NCBI GenBank assembly: GCA_900548115.1
Contig: URJL01000036.1
Coordinates: forward strand, 1-22,275
DNA length: 22,275 nucleotides
Source of the DNA: an uncultured Eubacteriales bacterium
GTDB taxonomy: Bacteria; Bacillota; Clostridia; Oscillospirales; CAG-382
Direction of reading: 5' to 3'
The notes under the pieces are model-generated. The model did not search any database, had not been told where the DNA came from, and saw only the letters and a list, made by a program, of their open reading frames with translations. The position numbers were made by a program, and so were the translations under genes. Of the stretch, positions 1-7,620 are shown piece by piece (the first letter of the stretch is position 1; the number at the start of each line of letters is the position of its first letter).

Positions 1-1
1 C

Positions 2-38
2 GTGAAAAGGGATTCCGCCGGTCGGAATCCCTTTTCAC
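2..38. repeat. Intergenic hairpin repeat, copy 1
   Basis: Perfect inverted repeat with 16-bp arms (2-17 and 23-38) and a 5-nt centre. It is followed by a sequence resembling the ATTATCC-ATGTTGTG tail of the copy after the RraA-like gene, so it belongs to the same family. It lies 3' of the minus-strand phosphoesterase gene. Confidence 0.8.
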
Positions 39-74
39 ATTATCCGTGTTATGGTGAGCTAACGTCGAGCACAA

Positions 75-118
75 CCCATCGGAATTCTATTTCGCGGCAA
101 CGCCCCCCGCAGGGGTTA
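75..118. repeat. Half-copy of the hairpin repeat beside the phosphoesterase stop codon
   Basis: Contains the right arm and tail of the hairpin family (CGGAATTCTATTTCGCGGCAA) followed by the CCCCGCAGGGG mini-palindrome. The left arm is not present, so this is a partial copy. Read on the minus strand it starts within about 5 nt of the TAA stop (120-122). Confidence 0.65.
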
Positions 119-119
119 G

Positions 120-1229
120 TTAGGCGCGGGAGAGGGCGGAAAGACCGTAACGGAGGGCAAGAGAGGCGGTTTTGCGCACGGCGGGGTCGTCGGACAGGAG
201 TTTTTCTTCCAATTGCCGATAAAACGCGCCGAGCACCGTCGGGTCGTTTTTCAGCCGTTCGATGTCGAGCAGCGGGACGGTGCTGTCGTTCCATTCAAGA
301 TAAAAAGGCAACCGAAGCGTGCGGCGAAGCTCGTCCTCGGTCAGGCTCACGTCGGGTGAAATGATCCCCTCCGTTGTGACGCGCAGCGCCGTATCCTCAC
401 CGTATCCCGCCGCTTTTTCTTCGATGCGCGAAAGGGCTTCACCGGTGCTTTTTGCGCCCGAAAGATCGATTCGAAGCTGTTCGAAGCGTTTGTCACAGGT
501 CTTGATCATCGAAAGCCGACAGTCGGCGGTCGTGCCTTCTTTGACAATACTTCCGACGACCGCGCCTTTATAACCGCATTCGTCAAAGCTTCGCCCGACG
601 GGACAGCCGCTGTAGGCATAGACTGTTTTGCCCGCCTGTTCAAAACCGCCGTGGGTGTGAACGTGTCCGAGCGCGATATAATCCAGCCCGCTTTTTTCAA
701 TATCGCTTTTCATCAGAACATTGCACGTGCTTTGCGGCATGTCGACAAAGCCGTGCGCCATGAGAATATTGATCTTGTTCTCATCCTCGACATGAAAGCC
801 CGAAAACAGCCCGTCGGGGATTTCTTTTGAAAGATAGGCGTGTCCGTAAATGCGCGCGTTTTTCTCGGGGATATCAAAATAGGTCGGTTTTTCTTCGGTA
901 AAGATCGAAACATTTTGCGGAAACGAGAGCAATTTGTACGGTGAGGCTTCATCATACGGGTCGTGATTGCCGGGTGTGATGAAAAAGCGGCAGGACGAAA
1001 ACGATTCGATCTCACGCAAGACCTGCGCCGCGGTATCCTTGGTGACAAAGCCTGATTCGAAAAGATCGCCGGAGATCAAAAATACATCGGCTTCTATGCG
1101 CTTGGCGGCATGGATCATCGAACAAAAAGCGCTGCGAAGCCACGTGCGGCGTTTCTCCGCCTCGGCGGGATCGGATAAAGAAAACGGCGCGTCCAAATGC
1201 ACGTCGGCGGTGTGGAAGATTTTCAGCAT
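120..1229 (-). CDS. SbcD/YhaO-like metallophosphoesterase (DNA repair exonuclease family)
   Basis: A 369-aa calcineurin-type phosphoesterase. The metal-binding motifs are in order: D9-x-H11 (TADVHLD), GD at 54-55 (SGDLFES), GNHD at 87-90, H159 (MAHG) and G188-H-V-H191. The family (SbcD, Mre11, YhaO) are Mn-dependent exonucleases that normally work with an SbcC/Rad50-type ATPase. The remaining ~170 residues have no motif I recognise and fit a capping domain. The ATG has an AAGAAAGGA ribosome-binding site. No SbcC-like partner is visible: the gene ends into a repeat at the left edge. The exact subfamily and substrate are inferred. The gene is divergent from the thioesterase operon, with a repeat-filled gap between them. 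Confidence 0.85.
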   Translation of the reverse strand: MLKIFHTADVHLDAPFSLSDPAEAEKRRTWLRSAFCSMIHAAKRIEADVFLISGDLFESGFVTKDTAAQVLREIESFSSCRFFITPGNHDPYDEASPYKLLSFPQNVSIFTEEKPTYFDIPEKNARIYGHAYLSKEIPDGLFSGFHVEDENKINILMAHGFVDMPQSTCNVLMKSDIEKSGLDYIALGHVHTHGGFEQAGKTVYAYSGCPVGRSFDECGYKGAVVGSIVKEGTTADCRLSMIKTCDKRFEQLRIDLSGAKSTGEALSRIEEKAAGYGEDTALRVTTEGIISPDVSLTEDELRRTLRLPFYLEWNDSTVPLLDIERLKNDPTVLGAFYRQLEEKLLSDDPAVRKTASLALRYGLSALSRA

Positions 1230-1319
1230 GAGTCGATCCTTTCTTGCTTTTTTAGGGTGTTTTTTGGGGGAGTACCTTTCGCTTTGCTCTGTCGGAAAGA
1301 GTTTTGTTGTGTTGACATG

Positions 1320-1756
1320 GGGGTTAGATGCGTAACAGAGCCTTCCGCACTTGATCGAAGATCACAGTGCAACTTGAACCGAAGGTCAAGTGTTGCGAGG
1401 GGAAGGGGTCCGCGTCAGCGGTGGAAGTAACACATCGCTTCGCGAAGTAACACATCGCTACGCGCAGTGTGGCAAATTTCATCTGCGATGAAATGTTGCC
1501 GTGCCGCCTACTAAGTAGGCGGAGCCGCAACAACAAATTTCGATGAGGTGAATTTTTACATGGTGCGGCGAAAAGTGCGCTTAATGTTATGCCAGCAAAA
1601 CCTGTTACTGCGCATCCGCCCATGCTTCGCATGGGGCGCACGGGAATATTTTGCCGCAGGCAAAATTTCTCTCACATCACTTGTGATGTGACACCTTCCC
1701 CTCGAGGGGAAGGCTTCATTGCGCATCAAAATCTTATGTCAACATAACACGGGTAG
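1320..1756. repeat. Composite array of small palindromic repeats
   Basis: Non-coding stretch between two divergent genes, built of consecutive palindromes. They include CTTCGCGAAG, ATTTCATC-TGC-GATGAAAT, CCGCCTACT-AAGTAGGCGG, a CAAAATTTTGCC-type repeat, TCACATCA-CTTG-TGATGTGA and the perfect CCTTCCCCTCGAGGGGAAGG palindrome. Related modules recur at about 6840-7120 and 10030-10210. The segment at about 1340-1405 is an inverted copy of one at about 6846-6907. It ends in GCGCATCAAAATCTTATGTCAACATAAC-type sequence, another dispersed module. I see no gene here; short ORFs reading through it look spurious. Confidence 0.75.
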
Positions 1757-1757
1757 T

Positions 1758-1794
1758 GTGAAATTGAATTCTGACCATCAGAATTCAATTTCAC
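1758..1794. repeat. Intergenic hairpin repeat, copy 2 (17-bp perfect arms)
   Basis: Arms at 1758-1774 and 1778-1794 are perfectly complementary around a 3-nt CCA loop. The tail is GGCAACCGCTCCCCGCAGGGG. The arm sequence differs from the other copies but pairing is kept. It is the one full copy that does not follow a gene end: it lies upstream of the thioesterase promoter. Confidence 0.85.
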
Positions 1795-1864
1795 GGCAAC
1801 CGCTCCCCGCAGGGGCGGCAAACGCTCGCCGCAGGCGCTCGCCGCAGGGGTATTTTTTTTGCTC

Positions 1865-1893
1865 TTTACAAATGGAGAAAATAAGGGTATAAT
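1865..1893 (+). promoter_or_regulatory. Sigma-A promoter of the thioesterase-Lrp-aminotransferase operon
   Basis: TTTACA (1865-1870), a 17-bp spacer, then a perfect TATAAT (1888-1893). It is 35 bp from the first start codon, which has an AAGGAGG site at 1914-1920. The next three genes follow with short gaps and no terminator, so one transcript probably covers 1900-5054. Confidence 0.85.
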
Positions 1894-1927
1894 AGATTTA
1901 TCTACCTAAAATCAAGGAGGTTTTCGT

Positions 1928-2395
1928 ATGTCGGCAAAAACTCCCGCCGAGACCCGCAGTGAGATCACACAGATCCTGCCGTATTATACCATCAACGGCA
2001 ACGGGCGGCTTCTCGGGAGCTTTCTTCTGAATTGCATCGACGAAGTCGCGACGGCTTGTGCCAAGCGCTTTTGCCGCACCAAGGTGGCAACGGTGGCGAT
2101 CGATTCGGTCGATTTTATCGCGCCCGCCTTTTTGGGCGAGCTGTTCACCGCAACGGGGGTGGTAACGCGAGCGGGAAAGACCTCTCTTGAGGTCAAGGTT
2201 TTGTGCTTTGTCGAAAACGACGACGGCACGCAGCGCCTTATCAACCGCGCCTATTCCGTTTTCGTTGCGCTTTCGGACGACGGGAAGCCCATTCCCGTGC
2301 CCGAGCTCATTTTGACAAACGATGAAGAAAAAGAAGAATACGAACGCGCCTGCAAGCGCGACGCCGAGCGCAGAAAGCGCCGCGCCGCCGAATAA
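1928..2395 (+). CDS. Hotdog-fold acyl-CoA thioesterase (YciA/BACH type)
   Basis: A 155-aa protein fitting a single hotdog domain. The sequence has the family pattern: an early NGNGRLLGSFLLNCIDEVA helix region, then VATVAIDSVDFIAPAFLGELFTA, a strand ending VKVLCFVEN, and AYSVFVALSDDGKPIPVPEL. Members hydrolyse acyl-CoA to acid plus CoA in the cytosol. The C-terminal ~25 residues are highly charged (EEKEEYERACKRDAERRKRR), as in many bacterial members. The start is fixed by AAGGAGG seven bases upstream. As the first gene of an operon with an Lrp regulator and an aminotransferase, and near two acyl/aryl-CoA ligases, it may release an aryl- or short acyl-CoA; that substrate is inferred only from context. 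Confidence 0.85.
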   Translation: MSAKTPAETRSEITQILPYYTINGNGRLLGSFLLNCIDEVATACAKRFCRTKVATVAIDSVDFIAPAFLGELFTATGVVTRAGKTSLEVKVLCFVENDDGTQRLINRAYSVFVALSDDGKPIPVPELILTNDEEKEEYERACKRDAERRKRRAAE

Positions 2396-2450
2396 CGGAC
2401 GCCGAAAATACACCGCGCCGCACGGCTTTGCGGCGGGAAAGGAACCCAAT

Positions 2451-2924
2451 ATGAATATTCTCGAACTGCTTGAAAAAGACGGGCGTCTCACGCCCAAAGA
2501 GCTTTCCTCCATGCTTCAGAAAGAAGAGGGCGATATAAAAAAAGAACTTGCCGCATTGGAACAAAACGGTACGATCGTCGGATATACCGCGCTGATCGAC
2601 TGGGACAAGACCGACCGCGAATATGTTGACGCGCTCATCGAGATCAAGGTCATTCCGCAAAGAGACCGCGGATTTGACGAAATTGCCGCCAAAATATGCC
2701 GGTATCCCGAAGTCAAGAGCGTTTATCTTATGTCGGGCGGCTTTGATCTTGCCGTTATGCTCGAGGGAAGAACCATGCGCGAGGTGGCGCTTTTCGTCGC
2801 CGAAAAGCTGTCGCTGCTCGACTCGGTAACGTCGACGGCAACGCATTTTGTCCTTCGCCGTTACAAGGACAAGGGCGTTATTTACAAAGCACAGCCCAAG
2901 GATGAACGGGGAGAGTGCTGCTGA
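2451..2924 (+). CDS. Lrp/AsnC family transcriptional regulator
   Basis: A 157-aa protein with an N-terminal winged HTH (about 1-50, MNILELLEKDGRLTPKELSS) and a C-terminal AsnC-type RAM ligand domain (about 60-150). The family forms octamers or dimers and responds to amino acids. I chose ATG 2451 because AAAGGA lies 9 bases upstream; the reading frame is open further 5', but that part overlaps the thioesterase gene and codes for low-complexity Ala/Pro sequence. Its stop precedes the aminotransferase start by only 2 nt. Lrp genes paired with an aminotransferase commonly control that gene and respond to its amino-acid substrate, so this is a likely local regulator. The ligand is unknown. Confidence 0.88.
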   Translation: MNILELLEKDGRLTPKELSSMLQKEEGDIKKELAALEQNGTIVGYTALIDWDKTDREYVDALIEIKVIPQRDRGFDEIAAKICRYPEVKSVYLMSGGFDLAVMLEGRTMREVALFVAEKLSLLDSVTSTATHFVLRRYKDKGVIYKAQPKDERGECC

Positions 2925-2926
2925 TC

Positions 2927-4099
2927 ATGGTAAATTACGACAATATGCTTTCCCGAAAGATCGTCAAAATAAAGCCTTCGGGAATCCGCAAATTTTTCGA
3001 TATGCTCTCGGGACTGGACGATGTTATTTCGCTGACCGTCGGACAGCCCGATTTCCCGACCCCGTGGCATATCAGCGAACAGGCGATCCGCAGTATCGAA
3101 AACAATAAGACCTATTATACCGCAAACAGCGGTCTTCCCGCTTTGCGCGAGGCAATCTCAAATTATCTTGCGCGCCGCTTTGACCTTTCTTATCATCCCG
3201 AAAACGAAATCATCGTCACGGTCGGCGGAAGCGAGGCAATCGACGTTTCCTTCCGCGCTCTCATCGACCCCGGAGATGAGGTCATTTTGCCTCAGCCCGC
3301 GTTTGTCTGTTATGAGCCGATCGTCGAGCTTTGCGGCGGAAAACCCGTTATTATCAACACCAAGGCGGAGAATAATTTCAAGCTCACCCCCGCCGAATTA
3401 AAGGCAGCTATTACCGACAAGACCAAGCTTTTGGTTTTGCCGTTCCCGAACAACCCGACGGGCGCCATTCTGACCAAAGAAGATCTGGAGGGGATTGCCG
3501 CCGTATTGAGAGACACGAATGTTGCCGTTTTGTCGGACGAGATCTATGCCGAGCTTACCTACGGAAGAAAGCATGTTTCCATCGCGTCGATCGACGGAAT
3601 GCGCGAGCGGACGATCCTTGTCAGCGGCTTTTCCAAAGCCTACGCGATGACGGGCTGGCGGCTCGGATATCTTTGCGCGCCGAAGGAAATCGTAAATCAA
3701 ATGTACAAAATTCATCAGTACGGCATCATGTGTGCGCCGACGGCAAGCCAGTTTGCCGGCATCGAAGCGATGGAGCGCGGCGACGAGGACATTGAATATA
3801 TGAAGGCGGAATACAACCGCCGCCGTGTTATGCTGCTCGACGGTTTTCGTTCGCTGGGACTTTCGTGCTTCGAGCCGGAGGGCGCGTTTTACGAATTCCC
3901 GCACATCGCCGTGGACGGCATGGATTCCGAGACCTTCTGCGAACGCCTTTTGCATGAGGCGGGCGTCGCCATCGTTCCCGGCACGGCGTTCGGCGAATGC
4001 GGCGAGGGCTTTGCCCGCGTATCGTATGCCTATTCGGTACAGCATCTGGAGCAGGCGCTCGAGCGGATGGACGGATTTTTAAAGAAGCTTCGCGGATAA
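2927..4099 (+). CDS. PLP-dependent class I aminotransferase (aspartate/aromatic type)
   Basis: A 390-aa fold-type I aminotransferase. Visible motifs are GQPDFPTP (39-46), NNPTG (175-179), D204-x-x-Y207 (SDEIYAEL), the PLP lysine K237 in SGFSKAYAMTGWRLGY, and a late ARVSYA containing the substrate-carboxylate arginine. It transfers an amino group between an amino acid and a 2-oxo acid. The frame is also open from GTG 2915, but ATG 2927 fits better; its RBS (GGGGAGAG) is a rather long 13 nt away, and translational coupling to the upstream regulator stop is likely. It resembles the PatA/aromatic aminotransferase subgroup. With IorAB and aryl-CoA ligases next door, it is a good candidate for interconverting arylpyruvates and aromatic amino acids, but specificity cannot be read from sequence. 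Confidence 0.92.
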   Translation: MVNYDNMLSRKIVKIKPSGIRKFFDMLSGLDDVISLTVGQPDFPTPWHISEQAIRSIENNKTYYTANSGLPALREAISNYLARRFDLSYHPENEIIVTVGGSEAIDVSFRALIDPGDEVILPQPAFVCYEPIVELCGGKPVIINTKAENNFKLTPAELKAAITDKTKLLVLPFPNNPTGAILTKEDLEGIAAVLRDTNVAVLSDEIYAELTYGRKHVSIASIDGMRERTILVSGFSKAYAMTGWRLGYLCAPKEIVNQMYKIHQYGIMCAPTASQFAGIEAMERGDEDIEYMKAEYNRRRVMLLDGFRSLGLSCFEPEGAFYEFPHIAVDGMDSETFCERLLHEAGVAIVPGTAFGECGEGFARVSYAYSVQHLEQALERMDGFLKKLRG

Positions 4100-4139
4100 A
4101 CCATTTTTCGAAAAACATATACGAAAGAGGAGAGACATC

Positions 4140-5054
4140 ATGCGATTTAATTCGAAAGAAGACATTATCGCCCTCACCCCCCAATGGAAGGGAAAGCGTC
4201 TGCCCGACGGACGTCCGTATGTTGAAGACAAGTATCTGAAAGCGCTGCGCGGCATGACGCTGGAGGAGGTTTGGAAGCCGATTTTCGTCAAGGGATATGA
4301 AAACCAGTTCGTCGGCGGCGGGGTGAATCCGCTTCATGTTCTGCACGACGACGGCAGAAAGCTGATCGGACGCGCCGTTACCTGCGCTTTTTGTCCGACC
4401 CGTCCCGACCTGCATGAGACGATGTTTGCCGTCGGTGAAAAAGAGGGACGGCACGGAAACTACAACCAGTGGGTGATCGACTCTCTGGTCGAAAACGACG
4501 TTGTGGTGGTCGATATGTTCGACAAGATCTACAAGGGCACGTTCCTCGGCGGAAATTTGACGACGGCGATCAAAACCAAAACCAAGAACGGCGGTGCGGT
4601 CATTTGGGGCGGGATCCGCGATGTCGAGCAGATGAAGCAGATCGACGAGGTGCAGGTTTATTACCGCGGCATCGATCCGACTCCGATTCGCGATTTTGTC
4701 ATGACGGGCTTTAATTCCGTCGTGTCGTTCGGCGGCGCGGTCTGCCTGCCGGGCGACGTTGTGTTCGGTGCGGGCGGCGGCGTGCTGTTCATTCCGAGTC
4801 ATCTTGTCGCCGAGGTGGTCGACGGCGCGGCAAAAACGCACGTCAAGGACGATTTCGGTTTTGAAATGATCGCGCAAAATAAGTTCACCACGGCACAGAT
4901 CGACCGCAACACGTGGACCGTGGAAATGCTCGATCTTTTGATGGATTTTATAAAGAACGACCCGCGCGGAGAAGCGTACCGCGATCTTGACTGGTCGAAA
5001 GAATACGAGCTTGCCCGCAACGGCGATCCCAACGACACTCAAACCGCCCTTTAG
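4140..5054 (+). CDS. RraA-like family protein (HMG/CHA aldolase-type fold)
   Basis: A 304-aa protein with the RraA/dimethylmenaquinone-methyltransferase-like core at about 70-230. It includes VVVVDMFDKIYKGTFLGGNL (121-140) and the family signature GGIRD (157-161) in AVIWGGIRDVEQMKQ. RraA-like enzymes include 4-hydroxy-4-methyl-2-oxoglutarate/oxaloacetate aldolases and decarboxylases, with Mg2+ held near the R-D pair. The old name 'demethylmenaquinone methyltransferase' is misleading. At 304 aa it is longer than RraA (~160), with N- and C-terminal extensions seen in the larger subfamily. The start has AGAGGAG upstream. It is the last gene of the operon, 40 bp after the aminotransferase. A role on a 2-oxo acid produced by the aminotransferase is plausible but unproven. 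Confidence 0.85.
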   Translation: MRFNSKEDIIALTPQWKGKRLPDGRPYVEDKYLKALRGMTLEEVWKPIFVKGYENQFVGGGVNPLHVLHDDGRKLIGRAVTCAFCPTRPDLHETMFAVGEKEGRHGNYNQWVIDSLVENDVVVVDMFDKIYKGTFLGGNLTTAIKTKTKNGGAVIWGGIRDVEQMKQIDEVQVYYRGIDPTPIRDFVMTGFNSVVSFGGAVCLPGDVVFGAGGGVLFIPSHLVAEVVDGAAKTHVKDDFGFEMIAQNKFTTAQIDRNTWTVEMLDLLMDFIKNDPRGEAYRDLDWSKEYELARNGDPNDTQTAL

Positions 5055-5071
5055 CGCCCGGCGGCGCCGCA

Positions 5072-5114
5072 GTTGCCGTGAAAATGAATTCCGATGGTCG
5101 GAATTCATTTTCAC
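5072..5114. repeat. Intergenic hairpin repeat, copy 3, after the RraA-like gene
   Basis: Arms at 5078-5094 and 5098-5114, 17 bp with no mismatch, around a TGG loop. It is preceded by GTTGCC and begins about 18 nt after the TAG stop. There is no T-run, so it is not an obvious intrinsic terminator, though it could protect the 3' end of the message. Confidence 0.85.
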
Positions 5115-5135
5115 ATTATCCATGTTGTGTCGGCA

Positions 5136-5190
5136 CACCTACGGTGAGTGTTACCCGGTGAGTGTTACCGCGAAATACTCGCCGTAGGTG
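5136..5190. repeat. Inverted repeat with internal tandem copies
   Basis: CACCTACGGTGAGT (5136-5149) pairs with ACTCGCCGTAGGTG (5177-5190), with one wobble. Inside, GGTGAGTGTTACC occurs twice (5143-5155, 5157-5169). It directly continues the preceding hairpin repeat and looks like part of the same composite element. Confidence 0.6.
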
Positions 5191-5198
5191 CGGTCGAT

Positions 5199-5230
5199 AA
5201 AAAAGAGCGCCGACCCATGCGGGTCGGCGC
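5199..5230 (-). terminator. Intrinsic terminator of the PaaK gene
   Basis: Perfect 10-bp GC-rich stem (5207-5216 with 5221-5230) and a 4-nt loop. On the minus strand it is followed by TC and six T residues. It lies 34 nt beyond the paaK stop. Confidence 0.9.
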
Positions 5231-5264
5231 TTATCTTTATGTTTATGTTTATGCTCACGAAAGC

Positions 5265-6566
5265 TCAATGCAGTTTGCGGTTATCGATGACGCGTTTTGC
5301 CTTGCCTTCGCTTCTCTCAATGGATTTCGGGTTGACAAGGTGTACCTTTGCGCCGATTCCGAGAACGCTGCGCAGCTGATCGACGATGGCTTTTTCCATG
5401 CGCTCGATGGATTTCACTTCATCGTGCAGGAACTGTTCGCTCATTTCGACGTTGATATCCAGCGTATCGGTATTGTTGACGCGATCGATGACGATCTGAT
5501 AATTCGGCGTGACCTTGCCGCCGACCTTTAAGAGCACCTCTTCGATCTGCGACGGGAAGACATTGACGCCGCGGATGATAAGCATATCGTCGCTTCGTCC
5601 CTGCGGCTTGCGCATACGGATATGCGTTCTGCCGCAGCGGCACGGCTCATAGATCAGCGAGCAGATATCACGGGTGCGGTAACGGATAACGGGGAAGCCC
5701 TCTTTGGCAAGCGTCGTAAAGACAAGCTCGCCCGTTGCCCCCTCGGGAAGCACCTCGCCCGTGTCGGGGTCGATGATCTCGGCGACAAACAAGTCCTCGC
5801 AGATGTGCATACCGCATTGATATTCGCATTCATACGAAACGCCGGGACCCTGAATTTCGGAAAGCCCGTAAATATCATAGGCTTTGATCCCCAGTCCTTC
5901 TTCAATGGCATGGCGCATATCCTCGGTCCACGGTTCGGCGCCGAAGATGCCCGCTTTCAGATGCAGTTTGTCGCGGACGCCCGCCTCGGCGACCGCTTCG
6001 GCGAGATACATGGCATACGACGGCGTACAGGTGAGGATGGTCGAGCCGAAGTCGACCATGGTATTGATCTGGCGCTGCGTGTTGCCCGCCGAGATCGGGA
6101 TCACGGTCGAGCCGAGCTTGCGCGCGCCGTCATGAATTCCGAAGCCGCCCGTGAAAAAGCCGTAGCCGAAGGCGTTTTGGATAAACGAATGTTTATCCGC
6201 TCCCGCCGCCGAAAGACTGCGCGCGACCGTACCCGCCCAATCGTCCAGATCCTTTTCGGTATATCCGACGACGATCTGTTTGCCCGTCGTACCCGACGAG
6301 GCGTGAACCCGCACGATATTGTCCATGGGTTCGGCAAAAAGTCCGTAGGGATAATAGTCGCGCAAGTCCTTTTTATAGGAAAAAGGAAGACGCGAAAGAT
6401 CGTCGATGCTTTTGATATCGGACGGCTTGATTCCCTGCTCGTCCATGCGATCATGAAAGCATTTTACGCGCTCATACATACGCGCAACTTGTTTTACCAG
6501 CCGTTCGCTTTGCAATTTTTTCAATTCCTCGCGGGGCATGGTTTCGATTTTGGGATTGTAGATCAT
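5265..6566 (-). CDS. paaK: Phenylacetate-CoA ligase (PaaK family, adenylate-forming)
   Basis: A 433-aa ligase that activates an aryl acetate with ATP and CoA to aryl-acetyl-CoA plus AMP and PPi. Visible motifs are the ATP loop SSGTTGK (90-96), YGLSEIQGPG (about 238-247), CRCGR, and the hinge and C-terminal subdomain start GRSDDMLIIRGVNVFPSQIEEVL (about 325-347). The length and the RSDDMLIIRGVNVFP box are characteristic of PaaK rather than of long-chain acyl-CoA ligases. The start has GGAGG eight bases upstream. It lies downstream of iorAB on the same strand but across a 1-kb repeat array, so it may be transcribed separately. In iorAB-linked settings such ligases handle the arylacetyl-CoA made or used by IorAB. 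Substrate (phenyl-, hydroxyphenyl- or indoleacetate) is not determined. Confidence 0.93.
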   Translation of the reverse strand: MIYNPKIETMPREELKKLQSERLVKQVARMYERVKCFHDRMDEQGIKPSDIKSIDDLSRLPFSYKKDLRDYYPYGLFAEPMDNIVRVHASSGTTGKQIVVGYTEKDLDDWAGTVARSLSAAGADKHSFIQNAFGYGFFTGGFGIHDGARKLGSTVIPISAGNTQRQINTMVDFGSTILTCTPSYAMYLAEAVAEAGVRDKLHLKAGIFGAEPWTEDMRHAIEEGLGIKAYDIYGLSEIQGPGVSYECEYQCGMHICEDLFVAEIIDPDTGEVLPEGATGELVFTTLAKEGFPVIRYRTRDICSLIYEPCRCGRTHIRMRKPQGRSDDMLIIRGVNVFPSQIEEVLLKVGGKVTPNYQIVIDRVNNTDTLDINVEMSEQFLHDEVKSIERMEKAIVDQLRSVLGIGAKVHLVNPKSIERSEGKAKRVIDNRKLH

Positions 6567-6639
6567 ACGAACGACCTCCGTAAAGGGTTAAAATTTTATG
6601 GTTTGCGCGGGAAATAATCGGGTTCGGTAAGGAGAAGAT

Positions 6640-7484
6640 CGGCACACAGGCACGTCGGGGCGCTGCTCGGGGCGCTGCCCGGGGCGCTGCCCCGACACCC
6701 GCAAGCCTTCGAGAAGGCTTGACCCAAGCTTTGTTCCTTGGTACGGATCGAAATTTTATGTCAACATAACGTGATTGGGGCAATTTTTTGCCGAATCGAC
6801 ACGGGCAGTTAAGTGTCTGTATTTTGAGAATAAGCTGACACCAAGCCTTCCCCTCGATACACTGTGACCTTCGGTTCAAGTTCCACTGTGATCTTCGATC
6901 AAGTGGGGAAGGTGGCACGGCGAAGCCGTGACGGATGTAACACATCGCTCCGTGAAGTGTAGCAAATTTCATCTGCGATGAAATGTTGCCGTGCGCCCGT
7001 GAAGCGGGCGAGCCGCAGTAAAAATTCTCGGTGAGGTGAAATTTGTGTGGTGCGGTGAAAGTGCGTTCGTGGTTATGTCAACCAACTTGTTATTGCGCAT
7101 TCGCCCGCGCCTTCGGCGCGCATTTAAATTCTGCCGACATAACACGGAGTTATGCTTCCGCAGATGTCCGCTCTCGCGGGCATGTCACCTAACGGTGACA
7201 AAAAGTCCTCTCGGACTTTTCAAAGAAATTTCTCCGAAGAGAAATTTCTTTCAGAGGGACCCCAAAGCGATTGTAATCGCCGCGAGGGTCCCTCTCTTTT
7301 CATGCCGCTTCGCGGTATGAAAATTCACTCCTCCTGCGCTCTGCGGACGCAAGTCGGGGCTCTGCCCCGACGCCCCGCAAGCCTTCGAGAAGGCTTGACC
7401 CAAGCTTTGTTCCTTGGTGCGCATCAAAATTCTATGTCAACATAACATGAGCAAGTCAAATTTTTATCGACACAACATAGGTAG
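6640..7484. repeat. Composite repeat array between paaK and iorB
   Basis: About 850 bp with no gene I can support. It is made of modules shared with the gaps at 1320-1756 and 10030-10465. The 44-bp unit at 6698-6741, starting CCCGCAAGCCTTCGAGAAGG, is repeated identically at 7374-7417, each time followed by a CTATGTCAACATAAC-like module (about 6755-6771, 7431-7447). A GATGAAATGTTGCCGTGC module near 6978 matches one near 1489. Many units are themselves hairpins: GCGGG/CCCGC types, GAAATTTCTCCGAAGAGAAATTTC near 7228, and AGGGACCC with GGGTCCCT around 7256-7293. Confidence 0.75.
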
Positions 7485-7620
7485 GGCGAAGTTGCATTCC
7501 GACCATCGGAATGCAAGCTTCACGGCAATACCCACCGTAGGTGTGAAATCGAATTCCGACCACCGAAATTCGTATTTCGCGGCAACTGCTCCGCGCAGCG
7601 GCGGAATTCGCATTTCACGG
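7485..7620. repeat. Tandem run of two full and one partial hairpin repeats running into the iorB stop codon
   Basis: Copy 4 at about 7486-7522 has an 11-bp perfect core plus a bulged extension. Copy 5 at about 7541-7580 has one mismatch and a bulge. A half copy lies at about 7600-7620. Each is separated by GGCAA-type tails and short CACCGTAGGTG or CGCGCAGCG palindromes. The half copy overlaps the end of iorB: its TTGCCGTGA, on the minus strand, contains the stop codon. Confidence 0.75.

Noticed and set aside
1240..1860. CRISPR array or RNA gene in the repeat-rich gaps
   Set aside because: The palindromes have irregular spacing, differ from one another and have no unique spacers of constant length; no cas genes are present.
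3828..5138. A 436-codon minus-strand open frame opposite the aminotransferase and RraA-like genes
   Set aside because: Antisense shadow of two well-supported genes, Arg/His-rich composition, no domain, and its start lies in the repeat after the RraA-like gene.
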